A model generated the notes under the pieces. It had not been told where the DNA came from and did no database searches. It saw only the letters and a program-made list of their open reading frames with translations. From the NCBI GenBank assembly GCA_020975725.1, contig QXJR01000003.1:496001-560000 (forward strand): 64,000 nucleotides of DNA, written 5' to 3'. Source of the DNA: Picocystis sp. L7 (Eukaryota; Chlorophyta; Picocystophyceae; Picocystales; Picocystaceae). The stretch's first letter is position 1; each line of letters starts with the position of its first letter. Shown here one piece after another: positions 9,820 to 19,515 of the stretch. The position numbers were made by a program, and so were the translations under genes.

Positions 9820-10885
9820 TGGCAGTGACCCTGGCGTGTCCGACAGTTGGGCACACCGACCCTGGTCTGGTGGGGTCGTCCCCTTCGGTTCCCCTGGAAT
9901 CTCCCCCCCCCCCCGGGGCGACCCTGGACGACCCCAAGACGTCCGGATGGGGTGGGAGAAGGGGACGCGGGGGGGGTGTGGTGGGAAGAGAGAGAGAGAG
10001 AGAGGGAGAGCGGTTGGTGCATCCCCACCGCCACCATGGAAACAAGACCCTCTGGTTGAAAGCGGTGGTGACAGGCATGGAGGGGGAAGGAAAGACGCCA
10101 GGGTGGGCGCTCCACCTCCTCGGAGGCAATGGATCGGTGTCGGATGCAAACCATCCGCGTGCCAAGGGTGGGGGATCCCGTCCGGCCGTGGACGGTGTTG
10201 GACGGGAGGCAATGCACCGCCCACGGGACCAGGCACGGCGTGGTCGGTGTGGCGAGCGCCGAGGAACAAACAGGGACGCGGGTGTGGGGTCGGGACGACC
10301 CCATCCACACGTCCACCGTGGTCTTGGGGCCGCCCTGGGATGGGGCAGGGACCGTTGGAACAGGCTGGAAACTGGGAGGATGGATCACCACCGTGCCACG
10401 AAGACCCACAGCACGTGATGACCATCCATCCGCCGTGTGCTTGAAAGGCACACTCCTCCTTTTCCCGCCATGGATCCTCCCCTTCACCGCCCAGGTGGAA
10501 GGGACCAAGCCATCGTCCCACGTGCCAGCCAAGATCCCACGAAGAACCTCGACGGCGAGGCACCCATGTCCCCTTTCGCGAATGAAAAGTCCCGGGAGAA
10601 TAGGCGGGGATGCGAACGTGAACCGACGAGGATTCCCGCCCCGGGGGGATCCGCCCCGCCTCCGTCCTCCGCGGTCCATCCCCTTCGCGTCCCCGCATCC
10701 CCCTTCCTTCCCCCACCTTCTCCTCCCCACCCCTTGTCTGCCGACGAGGAGGTGCTCCCCTCCCCCCCGGGAAGCCTTCCCTGGGTTCTTCTTCTCGTCT
10801 TTTTTTTTGGCGGGAACCCCTCCCATTCGAATCCTAAACTTCGAGGTTAACTTTTCGCCATCGCCATTCTTCGCGGCATTTCGCG
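9820..10885. promoter_or_regulatory. divergent intergenic region with GA repeat and C-run
   Basis: This 1,066-base space separates the LOTUS-like gene from the Mrc1-like gene. It holds a C-run near 9902-9914, a GA dinucleotide repeat at about 9986-10009, and the element TCGAGGTTAACTT at 10841-10853, 33 bases before the Mrc1-like ATG. Minus-strand frames stay open through it, which I attribute to base composition because the translations are low-complexity and match nothing I know. Confidence 0.5.
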
Positions 10886-13510
10886 ATGGACGTCGCACGT
10901 TCATGGGACCTCGCCTTCGCTTCGGGATCGATGGAAGGGTCCAAGGGAGGTGGGAAGGACGTGGTGGTGGACGAAGAAGGAGGAGAAGAAGAAGAAGACG
11001 CGGTGGTGGTGGTGCGTGGAAGGAAAGGAAGGAAGGGTCCAACCACCAAACCACCAAGCTCGAATGGTGAAGAAGCGGAAGAGGATGACGAAGAAGAATG
11101 GGATCCAGACCATGCGATGGACGAAGAAGAGGGTGAGGATCAGAAGAAACACGGGGACGGCGCACAGAGGATCAAAAGGAAAAGAGACGAAGACGAATCC
11201 GACGACGAAGATGAAGAAGAAGACGAAGAAGCAGCCATCGCCAGGAGGCTCAGGATCGCCAAACAACAAGGAAACGAACAAGACGTGGATCTGTGGGGAA
11301 ACCAAGAGGACGATGAACAGGGAGAAGAAGTAGGAGTCGAGAGCCAAGACGAACAGGACTCCGAGAGAACCTCCGATTCGGAGGAGGAGGTGGCCGAAGG
11401 CGGAGGAAAGACCTACAAACTCAAGCCGTACATGCCTCCTTCGCCCAACGCATCGAAAGAAAACGCGAACCACAGGACGAAAAGTCAAGGAGACGAGAGC
11501 CCCAAATTGCACGCTGAAACGCAACGCATACTGAGGGAAAGGGCCAATCGCGCTTGCGTCGGTGGAGGAAACCACGAGATTCAACTCAAGCCTCTCTCCG
11601 GCGTGCTCCAGAAAATCCAAAACAGGAAGGAAGAACTGGAGAAGAAGAAAAAACAGGAGATTGGCACCAAAGCAAATCGAAGAAAGCAAGCTTCCACCCG
11701 TGCAGCAAGGACACCGAGGAAGAGGACATCCAAGCTGGATGACACAGAACGGCCGACCTTGAGCAACCAGGAGGAGGATGCGCTGGAGATCATGCCGCCC
11801 ACCCAAGCGGGACTTGTACCCAACCCAAGTCCAAGTACCCTCCCGGCAACTGCACCAGCATGGGAGAAACAAGGAAAAGAAGGATTGCCTCCAGCAAAGG
11901 AACTCAAGATGACTGACTCGTCGTCCAGGGAGCTGTTTGGCTCCGGCAGTGACTCTTTGGCCAACCAGGACAGCTTGCCAGCCACCTGGTTCCTACACCG
12001 TACCACAGAGCCACATTACGACGAAGAAAAGCGGGAAAAGATGACTCCCAAGAAGCAGGCCATGCTTCCCCGTCTATTCAATACCCCTCAGTTGCAAGGG
12101 ACCGCGCCTGCAGATGAGGACAAGCCTCCCAGAGATTTCAATGATAGCGAAGTGGAAGAAGAGAACCTTTTGTCGGAGGAAGAAGAGGATGATACGACCC
12201 GTGTCCCTGAGACTGTACCGACGCGTGAAGGGGAGACTCATTCCGAAGGAGCGGAAGAAGAAGAAGAATTCGACTTCGGAAGCGATGATGACGAGCATGC
12301 ACTGGGAGCCACCCTGGATGACGAGGACGATGCAGAGGAAGGAAACAAGAGCGAAGAAGAGCTGGATACAGACGAAGAGGACCCCTTTGGGGAATCCGAC
12401 CACCCTTCGCCCGAGACAAAGCATAAACGCAAGCCCAACCCATCCGAGGAGAATAAATCATTCGAAGAGAAGTACAGGAACGTAGGGGCCAAAGCCTTCA
12501 TCGACGACGCCGCTGAACTGTCCGATGATGAGCAGAATCCACCCGCCAGTGACGAAGAATACGATGGCGATGATAATGAAGAGGACGAAGAGGTAAAGAA
12601 GATGATCTCCAATAAAAATTCAGAGCGCAAGGGAGATGAACAAATTCGAGCAAAGATTCACCAGCGCTGGGAAGAACAGGAGGACGATAAGGTCGTCCAG
12701 GGCATTGTGGAGGGGGTGAGGAAGGGCTTCCGAAGAAAATCTCAACCTGGAATGCTGGGGAATGAGGGGTCCGATGATGAAAACGGTGACCGAGCAGCTC
12801 GCCGGCGTGCTAGGGAGCGCGCAGGGCAGCCTGAATCGTCCGACCAGGAGGATGAGGATTGTGACCCTGCCCTTAGAGCCCTGAAGGTTGGCCAAGACGA
12901 TGAGTGGAGCGAAGGAGACAAATCAGACGATGAAGCTTTCAAGCTACACTTCAAGGAGCACATCGCGGTTCAGGAGACAGCTGATCTTCCCGAACATCTT
13001 CCCACTGAGGAGGACCCCTTTCCGTCCAACTTTCGAAGGATAGCACAGGAGGCAAATGCAGATCCATCCAGCAGTGAGGAAGATGTAGCCCCTGCAGCTG
13101 CAATTGGCATGCACAGCTATCGAAAATCGGGATTCTTAGCTTCTGAGCCGGCTGGCGAAGGATCAAGATCCATACATCGTGGGAATTCTCGAGCCGTGGG
13201 AGGTACATCAAAGGGTTACATTTTCCGCACGGATGACAGTGGAGGTCCTCAGGCACGTGGCCAGGGAATGGAAACGAAGGATCAAGGAGGTGGGGAAGTA
13301 CATCGAGCTTCTTCTTTCCTGAATTCCAGCACGACTCCCTCCCCTTCCGGGCAGGGGCCAGGGAAATTCTCCGCCTTGTTTGATGTTCTCAACAAGCAGA
13401 ATCGTCATCAGTCTGGCAAGAGTGGCAGCTCTGGAGGCCCTTGGAAGGTCAATGCTGCATTGAAGAAAGCACTTGGTGGTCGAGTGCAGCTCATTTCTCC
13501 GCAAAAGTGA
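10886..13510 (+). CDS. Claspin/Mrc1-like replication checkpoint mediator
   Basis: An 874-residue, strongly acidic and disordered protein. The best-conserved block, about residues 525-625, reads F-I-D-D-A-A-E-L-S-D-D-E, then an acidic run, then D-K-V-V-Q-G-I-V-E-G-V-R-K-G-F-R. This matches the Mrc1/Claspin C-terminal pattern (F-V-E-x-E-A-E-E-S-D-D-E, acidic stretch, then a helix). Claspin/Mrc1 travels with the replication fork, links polymerase to helicase and relays ATR/Mec1 signalling. Several S-D-x-E and S-Q sites are present. Polyacidic composition can mislead, so the assignment rests on that one block. The ATG at 10886 is the first in frame; ATG 10931 is an alternative. There is no intron. 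The start lies 33 bases after a TTAAC element. Confidence 0.6.
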   Translation: MDVARSWDLAFASGSMEGSKGGGKDVVVDEEGGEEEEDAVVVVRGRKGRKGPTTKPPSSNGEEAEEDDEEEWDPDHAMDEEEGEDQKKHGDGAQRIKRKRDEDESDDEDEEEDEEAAIARRLRIAKQQGNEQDVDLWGNQEDDEQGEEVGVESQDEQDSERTSDSEEEVAEGGGKTYKLKPYMPPSPNASKENANHRTKSQGDESPKLHAETQRILRERANRACVGGGNHEIQLKPLSGVLQKIQNRKEELEKKKKQEIGTKANRRKQASTRAARTPRKRTSKLDDTERPTLSNQEEDALEIMPPTQAGLVPNPSPSTLPATAPAWEKQGKEGLPPAKELKMTDSSSRELFGSGSDSLANQDSLPATWFLHRTTEPHYDEEKREKMTPKKQAMLPRLFNTPQLQGTAPADEDKPPRDFNDSEVEEENLLSEEEEDDTTRVPETVPTREGETHSEGAEEEEEFDFGSDDDEHALGATLDDEDDAEEGNKSEEELDTDEEDPFGESDHPSPETKHKRKPNPSEENKSFEEKYRNVGAKAFIDDAAELSDDEQNPPASDEEYDGDDNEEDEEVKKMISNKNSERKGDEQIRAKIHQRWEEQEDDKVVQGIVEGVRKGFRRKSQPGMLGNEGSDDENGDRAARRRARERAGQPESSDQEDEDCDPALRALKVGQDDEWSEGDKSDDEAFKLHFKEHIAVQETADLPEHLPTEEDPFPSNFRRIAQEANADPSSSEEDVAPAAAIGMHSYRKSGFLASEPAGEGSRSIHRGNSRAVGGTSKGYIFRTDDSGGPQARGQGMETKDQGGGEVHRASSFLNSSTTPSPSGQGPGKFSALFDVLNKQNRHQSGKSGSSGGPWKVNAALKKALGGRVQLISPQK

Positions 13511-13738
13511 TCATTTGGGATGAATGCACCATGTCATGTGTCCTTTCCTCACGCAAGCGTGAAAGCTGCTGCGTGCTCTGTACCAAAGGCAAGATGCTGT
13601 TGGAACGTTACCCGGATACTCTGGACGTTTTTGCCCTACGCATTCGTCTTGCAGATTCCCATGGATTGCTCCGCGAGTTGTAAGCAGAACCGCGCGACGG
13701 CACTGGTTTGCCCGCGGCTGCCCGTTTTTCTCTTTGGC

Positions 13739-14413
13739 TTAGGGGTTCACTTCCCAGGTGGACCATCTCCCGTTTGCTTCCGATGCACTGGGGAGGTCCT
13801 TTCGCATCTCTTTGTCTTCATCGTCGTCCTGACAGTCCATGTGTCGATGGATCCAACGTCGGTTCTCCTTGAGGCTGAGTTGGTCCACGCGTTCCACTCG
13901 CAGCACCATCAACCCGAAGGCTGGCAAAGGGGTTTGTCCGTCTGGCGGTGCCGCATCTGTTTCCTGCACGCTCGAGTGGGGATGGAGAGGTGCACCGGGC
14001 GTGTCCCACGCGAATTGGCTTCTGGCTTTGTCCGAGAGTGCTCTCCACGCCCGTGTGCGCGCCTTGTTCCACTTCTCTTCGTCTCCATCTCCGACGATGC
14101 GCAGGGTTCCTCTGAGTCGGAACTGTTCCCTGGTGCGTGTGAAGTACCAGGATGCTTCTGCACGGTTGCACGTCGTCGTCTGCTTCACTTTGGCGCTGCG
14201 TAGGTCCGTCACGAAGGTCACGCATCGTTCCACATCCTCGTCTGGTTCTCCACCGTCCCAGAGCTGTTTCAAGAACCCGCGAAACACCACCGTGCGACAC
14301 CTCGGACCGCCACTGGCACCTGTGGTGGCCAGCGACACGTACTTGGAATGCGCCTCTTTGGCGTTCGCGGACAGCGCGACGCGAAGAGGCGCGGTCCAGG
14401 TGGGCGGCGGCAT
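13739..14413 (-). CDS. pyridoxamine 5'-phosphate oxidase-like FMN-binding protein (Alr4036 type)
   Basis: A 224-residue protein with the split-barrel flavin-binding fold. W-T-A-P-L-R-V-A-L starts the domain. C-R-T-V-V-F-R-G-F-L supplies the FMN phosphate-binding R-T-V/L-x-x-R-G motif. A-E-A-S-W-Y-F-T-R-T-R-E-Q-F-R-L-R-G matches the A-E-x-x-W-Y-F segment of the plant/cyanobacterial Alr4036 family. These are flavin-dependent oxidoreductases of unknown substrate; a vitamin B6 role is not established. A final basic/acidic tail of about 45 residues looks lineage-specific. The ATG at 14413 opens just before the domain. A 45-base tandem repeat lies about 170 bases upstream. Confidence 0.82.
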   Translation of the reverse strand: MPPPTWTAPLRVALSANAKEAHSKYVSLATTGASGGPRCRTVVFRGFLKQLWDGGEPDEDVERCVTFVTDLRSAKVKQTTTCNRAEASWYFTRTREQFRLRGTLRIVGDGDEEKWNKARTRAWRALSDKARSQFAWDTPGAPLHPHSSVQETDAAPPDGQTPLPAFGLMVLRVERVDQLSLKENRRWIHRHMDCQDDDEDKEMRKDLPSASEANGRWSTWEVNP

Positions 14414-15085
14414 CGTCCCTCTGCACGCCTCCAGGGAGGGCGGTCGATGCCACGTGGGGCGTGGCCTTTCCACGTGGACGAATGACCGAAGGACACGTGG
14501 CACGGGTGGGGATGGGGTCGATCGGAGGGGAGGGTTGGGGAGACCTGTGCGTCCACCAGGTGGGCTTGTCACTGGGCTCGTGTTTGGGATTGCTTGTGTA
14601 CGCCTGATCTGTGCTTGTTCGGGATTGTTTGGGATTGCTTGTGCACGCCTGATTTGTGCTTGTTCGGGATTGTTCGGGCTTGCTTGGGATTGCTCGTGCA
14701 CGTCGGGTTGTGTTCGTGCAGGATGGCAGGAAGGTAGGGGAAGGGGATGGCAGGAATGGGCCTGAAAGGACAGGAGATGACTCGCAAGCGATGGACAGCT
14801 CGCAGGAAGGGACAGAGAGTCGATGGAGGGGTTGGACACGAACGCGCCGAGATGCCTTGGCCATCGAGAAGAGGGTTGCACGGTGGTCGAGACACGTGGG
14901 TGCAGCGTTGGCAGCATCCATGGACGTGGATGCACACGTAGATCAAGCAAGGTCGTGGGAAGTGTCCTTCCTCACACCGAGGTTCGCAACCACACGAGTC
15001 TCGAAGAACAAGCCATGCCTCCGACTCCCACGCAAAGTCTTCGTGGCGACACGAGCCGTTCCTTCCGCGAATCATCCGCAAGGAT
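14414..15085. other. intergenic spacer with tandem repeat
   Basis: This is the 672-base space upstream of the PNPOx-like gene and downstream of FKBP, both on the minus strand. Apart from the 45-base repeat given separately I see no gene. Confidence 0.5.
14586..14675. repeat. 45-bp tandem repeat, two copies plus a degenerate third
   Basis: Two near-identical 45-base units (14586-14630 and 14631-14675) start with GGGATTGCTTGTG and differ at only a few positions. A shortened third copy runs to about 14705. They lie in the promoter region of the PNPOx-like gene and could be a minisatellite or a multiplied protein-binding site. Confidence 0.85.
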
Positions 15086-15718
15086 TCACTCCACGGCGAA
15101 CAGCTCCACGTCGAACACCAGCGTCGAGTTGGGCGGGATCACCGGTGGGAATCCGCGTGGTCCATAGCCGTAATCGGGCGTGCACGTCAACGTGGCGCGT
15201 TCGCCGACGCTCATCTGTTCGCCAAGGAGGAACGCGCCACCTTCGACGTCAGCATTCCCATCCACGTGGCGCGCTTCCGAGGTGCAGCTGGCCTCTTCCT
15301 CGAGGATGCACACGCACCTGCATCACTCCTTCGTCCCATCCTGCGTCGCGTTCCGCGACGTCCAACGTCCACCGTGGTCAGCTGGAGGTCCGTTCCACGC
15401 GTACGTGCGTCGCGTGCGCTTCCAACACACCTCGTATGACCTGTCCCACGCCGATGCGGAAGCGGAACTTCTCGCCACGATCGCGAGAGGAGTCGAACTT
15501 CTGCCCGTTCGCAAGTGTGCCTGTCCATGCGTCAGTCGAGCGAACCCAGGTGGCGGCGGGACGTCCTTGCGCCACGCCCGCGCCGACGTCGAAGCGCATC
15601 GGATCGACGCGTCGCTGTCCGCTTGCCACACACCCGTGTAATGCACGGTGACGGTCTGTCCTGCCACAGGTTTCGTGGCGCCGTCTCCAGCGCGGACCAC
15701 GTCGCGCGTGACACCCAT
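15086..15718 (-). CDS. FKBP12-type peptidyl-prolyl cis-trans isomerase, four exons
   Basis: Joined minus-strand exons 15718-15634, 15520-15431, 15340-15318 and 15214-15086 give exactly 108 residues, the length of human FKBP12. All expected blocks are present and in order: [57 protein letters not shown]. The active-site Tyr, Phe, Asp, Trp and Val-Ile residues are kept, so it should be an active prolyl isomerase able to bind FK506/rapamycin. The introns (113, 90 and 103 bases) have GT-AG ends with donors GTGTGT, GTGTGT and GTGCGT. Exon 3 is only 23 bases. No targeting leader is present, so the protein is likely cytosolic. Confidence 0.93.
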
Positions 15719-15813
15719 GGCGTCGTCGGAACCGTTCTGTCCACGAGGTCCAACCAGTGGGTCGAGCCTTCCCGCCGATCAACAGAGACGGGGATGGTGA
15801 AGGAGCGGCTCGA

Positions 15814-17433
15814 TTACACCGAATGGTCCTGGATGTCATCGAAGCGAGCCAGGAGATAATCGCGCTTGTCCTCCCGACCCAGGAGTGCATCCCATTCGTA
15901 GTAGGGGATGTTGAGGACGTCCCATCCCAAGGCGCGGAGCTGCTTCTGCTTGAGGACCGTGTGGCCCAACACGACCTCGTCTGTCCTGGACAAGTGAGAC
16001 GGACCGTCCACTTCGATGGCAAGGTTGCGTGTGGGGATGGTGATGTCCACAGATATCCCAGAAACGTTGTCCTCTTCCACATGGGCCAAACCCATGGTTC
16101 CCAAGGCGTCGGAAACCTGCCTCTGGTAAAAACTGACCTGCCTGGCCTGGCGCACTATCTCCTTCTCCCAAAAGAGGGAACCAAGATCTCGCAAACGAGA
16201 CATCGCCGCCGAATCCGACATGGATGAAAAATCTATGCCACGAGGACTGTCCAGCAAGAGTACCTGGTGCACCTGCAAAAGACTGTACTTGTTGTCACGC
16301 AAAGAGGGTCCTCGCCGTAAGATCTCCTCCCAGACCACCTGAAACAGAGGAGTCTCGTGTTCCCCCAATATTGCCAGTGCCCAAAGACAGTTTGTCAGTT
16401 GCTGAGAGGTAAAAGAGGGCACGGCACCATCCGCAAGCTCCCAACCAGCCGGGATTGAATCCATGAATTCCCTGCCTGGATGATAGTTCAGCGAGGCAAA
16501 TGCCCACACCGCACTACAAAGTTCTTTGGCCTTGAAGGTTGAAAGCCCGCACTCCACGCATCGTTTTGCCAAGGAAGAAAGGAACTCCGTGCGGTGCTTT
16601 GTCGTTGCCAGGGCCCAAAGGATGTTTGACAAATCCCTGGAGGTGAACTCCGAAATCATGTCTTCTGCGCGCCTCAATAGCATTTCCATTTCTGTCCTGT
16701 ACTTTGGGACTCCCCCCAATCCAGCAAGGGACCAAACCAACCTTGCCAGTCCTCGTGGCTTCAATTCCGCTTTCTGTGCAAACGCTTGGTCCATCAAGGC
16801 GACCAAACGTTGGTCCCTAGTGAGTTTCAATTTTTCGATTGGATGCCATTTCTCCCTCCTCACGATCTGCACCAAGCTCTCGAGTGCGGCTACAACGTTC
16901 AGCACGGAAATCCCGTCGCCTCTGGGCAACTGTCTGGCGGAACATGCGTCCAGAATTTCTTCCACGCTCTCCATGCGCATGAGCTGCGTGTTGAAACGGT
17001 GGATTGTCTTGGAAGAAAGCTTCACGCCAAGCACCTCCCGCTGCAAGTCCCTCCCAGGCATGCTCGGCTCGGCTGCTTCCGTTCCGGCGGCGGTGCGTCG
17101 GTCGGACGATTCTACGTCATCAAGCTCGAGCCAGGATCCATCTTCCCTTTTCTTCCCAGCATCCCTCGTCTTCTTCTTCTTGGTATTTTTCCCTTTATTT
17201 CGAATTCGTTCTCTCTGAGCTTCTCGGGAAGCTTGCACCCAATCGAAAGTGACTTGGTTCAGTGGAGGCGCGTCTTCGGCGTACACCCGTCGTCCAGTTG
17301 CTTCTCCCACGTCGATTCCGTCCTCTTCCAAGTCTCCACCGCCGTTCTTACACCTTCCAAGCACGATCCTGGGTCTCGGAAGTGCCACAGACGTCCTCCA
17401 TCGCGCACCAGCCGCCGCCGTCGCCAACTTCAT
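15814..17433 (-). CDS. RAP-domain protein with helical repeats (organelle RNA-binding candidate)
   Basis: A 539-residue protein. The C-terminal 60 or so residues form a RAP domain: I-E-V-D-G-P-S-H-L, then V-L-K-Q-K-Q-L-R-A-L-G-W-D-V-L-N-I-P-Y-Y-E-W. Before it run repeats of about 37 residues with the pattern L-x-x-x-L-W-A-L-A (R-L-V-W-S-L-A-G-L, N-I-L-W-A-L-A, S-A-V-W-A-F-A, N-C-L-W-A-L-A), typical of RAP-linked helical repeat proteins in algae and apicomplexans. Such proteins bind organelle RNA and affect its processing or translation. The first ATG (17433) gives a leader rich in Ala, Arg and Ser, consistent with plastid or mitochondrial import. The longer open frame begins with GTG and overlaps the gene upstream. 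Confidence 0.87.
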   Translation of the reverse strand: MKLATAAAGARWRTSVALPRPRIVLGRCKNGGGDLEEDGIDVGEATGRRVYAEDAPPLNQVTFDWVQASREAQRERIRNKGKNTKKKKTRDAGKKREDGSWLELDDVESSDRRTAAGTEAAEPSMPGRDLQREVLGVKLSSKTIHRFNTQLMRMESVEEILDACSARQLPRGDGISVLNVVAALESLVQIVRREKWHPIEKLKLTRDQRLVALMDQAFAQKAELKPRGLARLVWSLAGLGGVPKYRTEMEMLLRRAEDMISEFTSRDLSNILWALATTKHRTEFLSSLAKRCVECGLSTFKAKELCSAVWAFASLNYHPGREFMDSIPAGWELADGAVPSFTSQQLTNCLWALAILGEHETPLFQVVWEEILRRGPSLRDNKYSLLQVHQVLLLDSPRGIDFSSMSDSAAMSRLRDLGSLFWEKEIVRQARQVSFYQRQVSDALGTMGLAHVEEDNVSGISVDITIPTRNLAIEVDGPSHLSRTDEVVLGHTVLKQKQLRALGWDVLNIPYYEWDALLGREDKRDYLLARFDDIQDHSV

Positions 17434-17716
17434 CGTGCGCCAATCGTCGGCCGAAACTGACTCCACGTGGGTGGGCACGTCCTCCCTCTCGAAAGGAAAC
17501 CTCACCCGGTTCGACCAGGCACGTTTGAACCAATCGAACCGAGACTCGTTCCCTTTCGAGACAGGTCGATCCTCGGGTTCGGACCTGGCGGAGGCGATGA
17601 CGACGTACGTGCTCGCGCGCAATGCCACGTTCGGATCGGATTCAATGCGACCAGAGTGGAGCCGAAACGACCACAGCGACGCAATGGAGAAAACTCGGCG
17701 CACGCGGATGGTCGTT

Positions 17717-18166
17717 CTAGCCGTTCTTTGGGTCCTGGATCGTCGAGGGGTCTGGGCCAGCGTCGACTTCACGTGCACGTTCCTCTTCGACGAGATCCAT
17801 GAGCATGCGTTCTTCTACCTGAAGCTTCTGCAGCTGATCGGTGATGATCCTCCGAGATCGCTCCAGCGCGTTCGCCTGGGCTTCCAGGGCACGCAACACC
17901 TCCTTCGCACCGGGAGGGGCTCGCTTCCGTTTCGGCTCTGCCGTCGGGGCAAGCAAAGTGGGCGCGTACTCCTCCATTCCATCCCGTTCCATCTTCGTCC
18001 AGAAGACCTCTGCCAGCGCCTGGCGTTCGCGAAGCGCGCGCACGCACGTCGCCTGGACGCGTCTTCTGATCCCACGACTAGCTGTTCGACACCTACGTTC
18101 CCCTTTCGGATCCTCCATGACCCGCAGAGGATTGCCCTTCATGACCGGAGACGGGGAACCCTGCAT
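17717..18166 (-). CDS. small coiled-coil protein, function unknown
   Basis: A 149-residue basic protein if started at ATG 18166 (ATGs at 18142 and 18118 are also in frame). The C-terminal half is a predicted coiled coil with heptads of Leu/Val/Met (about residues 95-135, including A-L-E-R-S-R-R-I-I-T-D-Q-L-Q-K-L-Q-V-E-E). The middle reads L-R-E-R-Q-A-L-A-E-V-F-W-T-K-M-E-R-D and resembles short subunits of nuclear complexes, but I recognise no family. It lies head to head with the next gene, 156 bases apart, and the RAP gene follows 283 bases downstream on the same strand. It could be spurious, but alternative frames are poorer. Confidence 0.4.
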   Translation of the reverse strand: MQGSPSPVMKGNPLRVMEDPKGERRCRTASRGIRRRVQATCVRALRERQALAEVFWTKMERDGMEEYAPTLLAPTAEPKRKRAPPGAKEVLRALEAQANALERSRRIITDQLQKLQVEERMLMDLVEEERAREVDAGPDPSTIQDPKNG

Positions 18167-18322
18167 CGTGAGCTTCGAGGCGGGAGCATGGCCCGCAGAG
18201 GAGTCGTGGCAGAGCGCAGCACGCGCAGCATGGTTCCAGGCGAAGTTCAAAACGGATTTTAGCAGCCAGGCGCGTGCCTGCATCCACAAGAGACGACGCG
18301 CGAGATCAAGGGTGGAAAGAGC

Positions 18323-19515
18323 ATGGCAAAGGGAGGGCAAGGGAAGATAGAGGTCTGGAAGGGGGACGATACGCCGAGGATGGACGTGCGCAGTGCAGGA
18401 TGTGCGAGCGAGGAGCCCACGTCTTCTGCAAAGCCCAACGCGAAGAAACGAAAGGTGAAACGAGCCTTCCGCGAAATCCAATGGGACAAACTCAATAAAC
18501 GGTACCTTGAAGATCCTTTGAAAGAAGAGATCAAGTGCTCCCCTGTACATCGCATGCGGGAGTACTGCCGTTTGCACAATGCGTTGTTCACCAGAGACAA
18601 GGATATTTCGGGACAAATCTACAAGTTCACCGTGCAACAGATCAAGTCGTATCTGACGGAGAGCTTGGAAGTGGACTTGGAAACTGTGCTTTCCATCGTG
18701 CCCTGGGGGGTTCCTGCAGGGAAGTACGCTGCTTTGGCCAGGGCCATCAACTTCGTAGTGAGTAAAGCCAATCCCTTTGCTCGCAAAATCAAGGAGCAAA
18801 AGGCAAGAGAAATTGTGATACCTACTCGGGTGGGCTACGAGGTTCGATTCGAGGTGCTAAAAGATCTGGTGCGTGCACAGGAAACAGTGTTCTCACTGCG
18901 ACCACGTGCAGATGGCCAATGTGTGGCGAAATTTGTGCTGACACCAGTGTGATTGCGTCTGCCATCCAGGGTATTCTTGATAAGTTATCCACGAGTGCCT
19001 ACAAAAAAACAAACCTGGTAGGAGAAGAACGTTGGATAACGGAAGGTAAGGATGCAAACGCTCCCACTCCCAATGACGGTCGTGGCACAGGCCTTTCCAG
19101 CATTTTCTTCAACCTCTCTCGCAAAGAGTTGCTATGCTTGACAGAGACTGCGCTTCAGACCTTACTAAGACACCCTGCTATCCATCAACCTTACGACCAA
19201 GACGAGCAACAAATCCTTCATCAAGTTTTGGAGGGTGCCGAAAGTTTGCAGCACACATCCAACTACATCGATACCTGGGACGGGCAGGTGGTCCAGAACG
19301 TTCCAAACAAGCACATAGCGGAGGACGAATTCATCAACCACGCCTTTGACCTTTGGGAGGATCAGCAACTTGCATCCAGCCAGGACTATCTGAACCTGTC
19401 TCAGATGCTGAACCTGCCATTGACGCAGAACCAAGAAGAGGGGAAAGATGGTGCGGAATATCCATCGGCTCCGTTCCCAAGTGGTTGTGCACCGATCCCT
19501 ACCCATCCGCTGTAA
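18323..19515 (+). CDS. unknown protein, probably two exons
   Basis: Two overlapping frames (18323-18952 and a second reading to 19515) are best explained as one gene. A GTGCGT donor at 18869 and a CAG acceptor ending at 18969 remove 101 bases, keep phase 0 and match the donors and sizes of nearby introns. The product is 363 residues. The N-terminus is hydrophilic with the nuclear-signal-like K-K-R-K-V-K-R. A helical middle follows (R-M-R-E-Y-C-R-L-H-N-A-L-F-T-R-D). The second exon has L-S-R-K-E-L-L-C-L-T-E-T-A-L and an acidic C-terminus. I do not recognise a family. Without the intron there would be two small overlapping genes, which seems less likely. Confidence 0.5.

Noticed and set aside
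9820-10716. Long minus-strand frame continuing 300 codons upstream of the LOTUS-like start.
   Set aside because: The translation is Pro/Gly/Arg-rich with no conserved block, and it runs through a GA repeat and C-run. It is better seen as an effect of GC-rich composition.
14569-15081. Minus-strand frame covering the 45-bp repeat, giving a repetitive peptide.
   Set aside because: The periodicity comes from the DNA repeat (45 is a multiple of three). There is no plausible start context or conserved domain.
17434-17778. Upstream extension of the RAP-domain protein.
   Set aside because: It opens only with GTG and would overlap the end of the neighbouring gene. The first ATG is at 17433.
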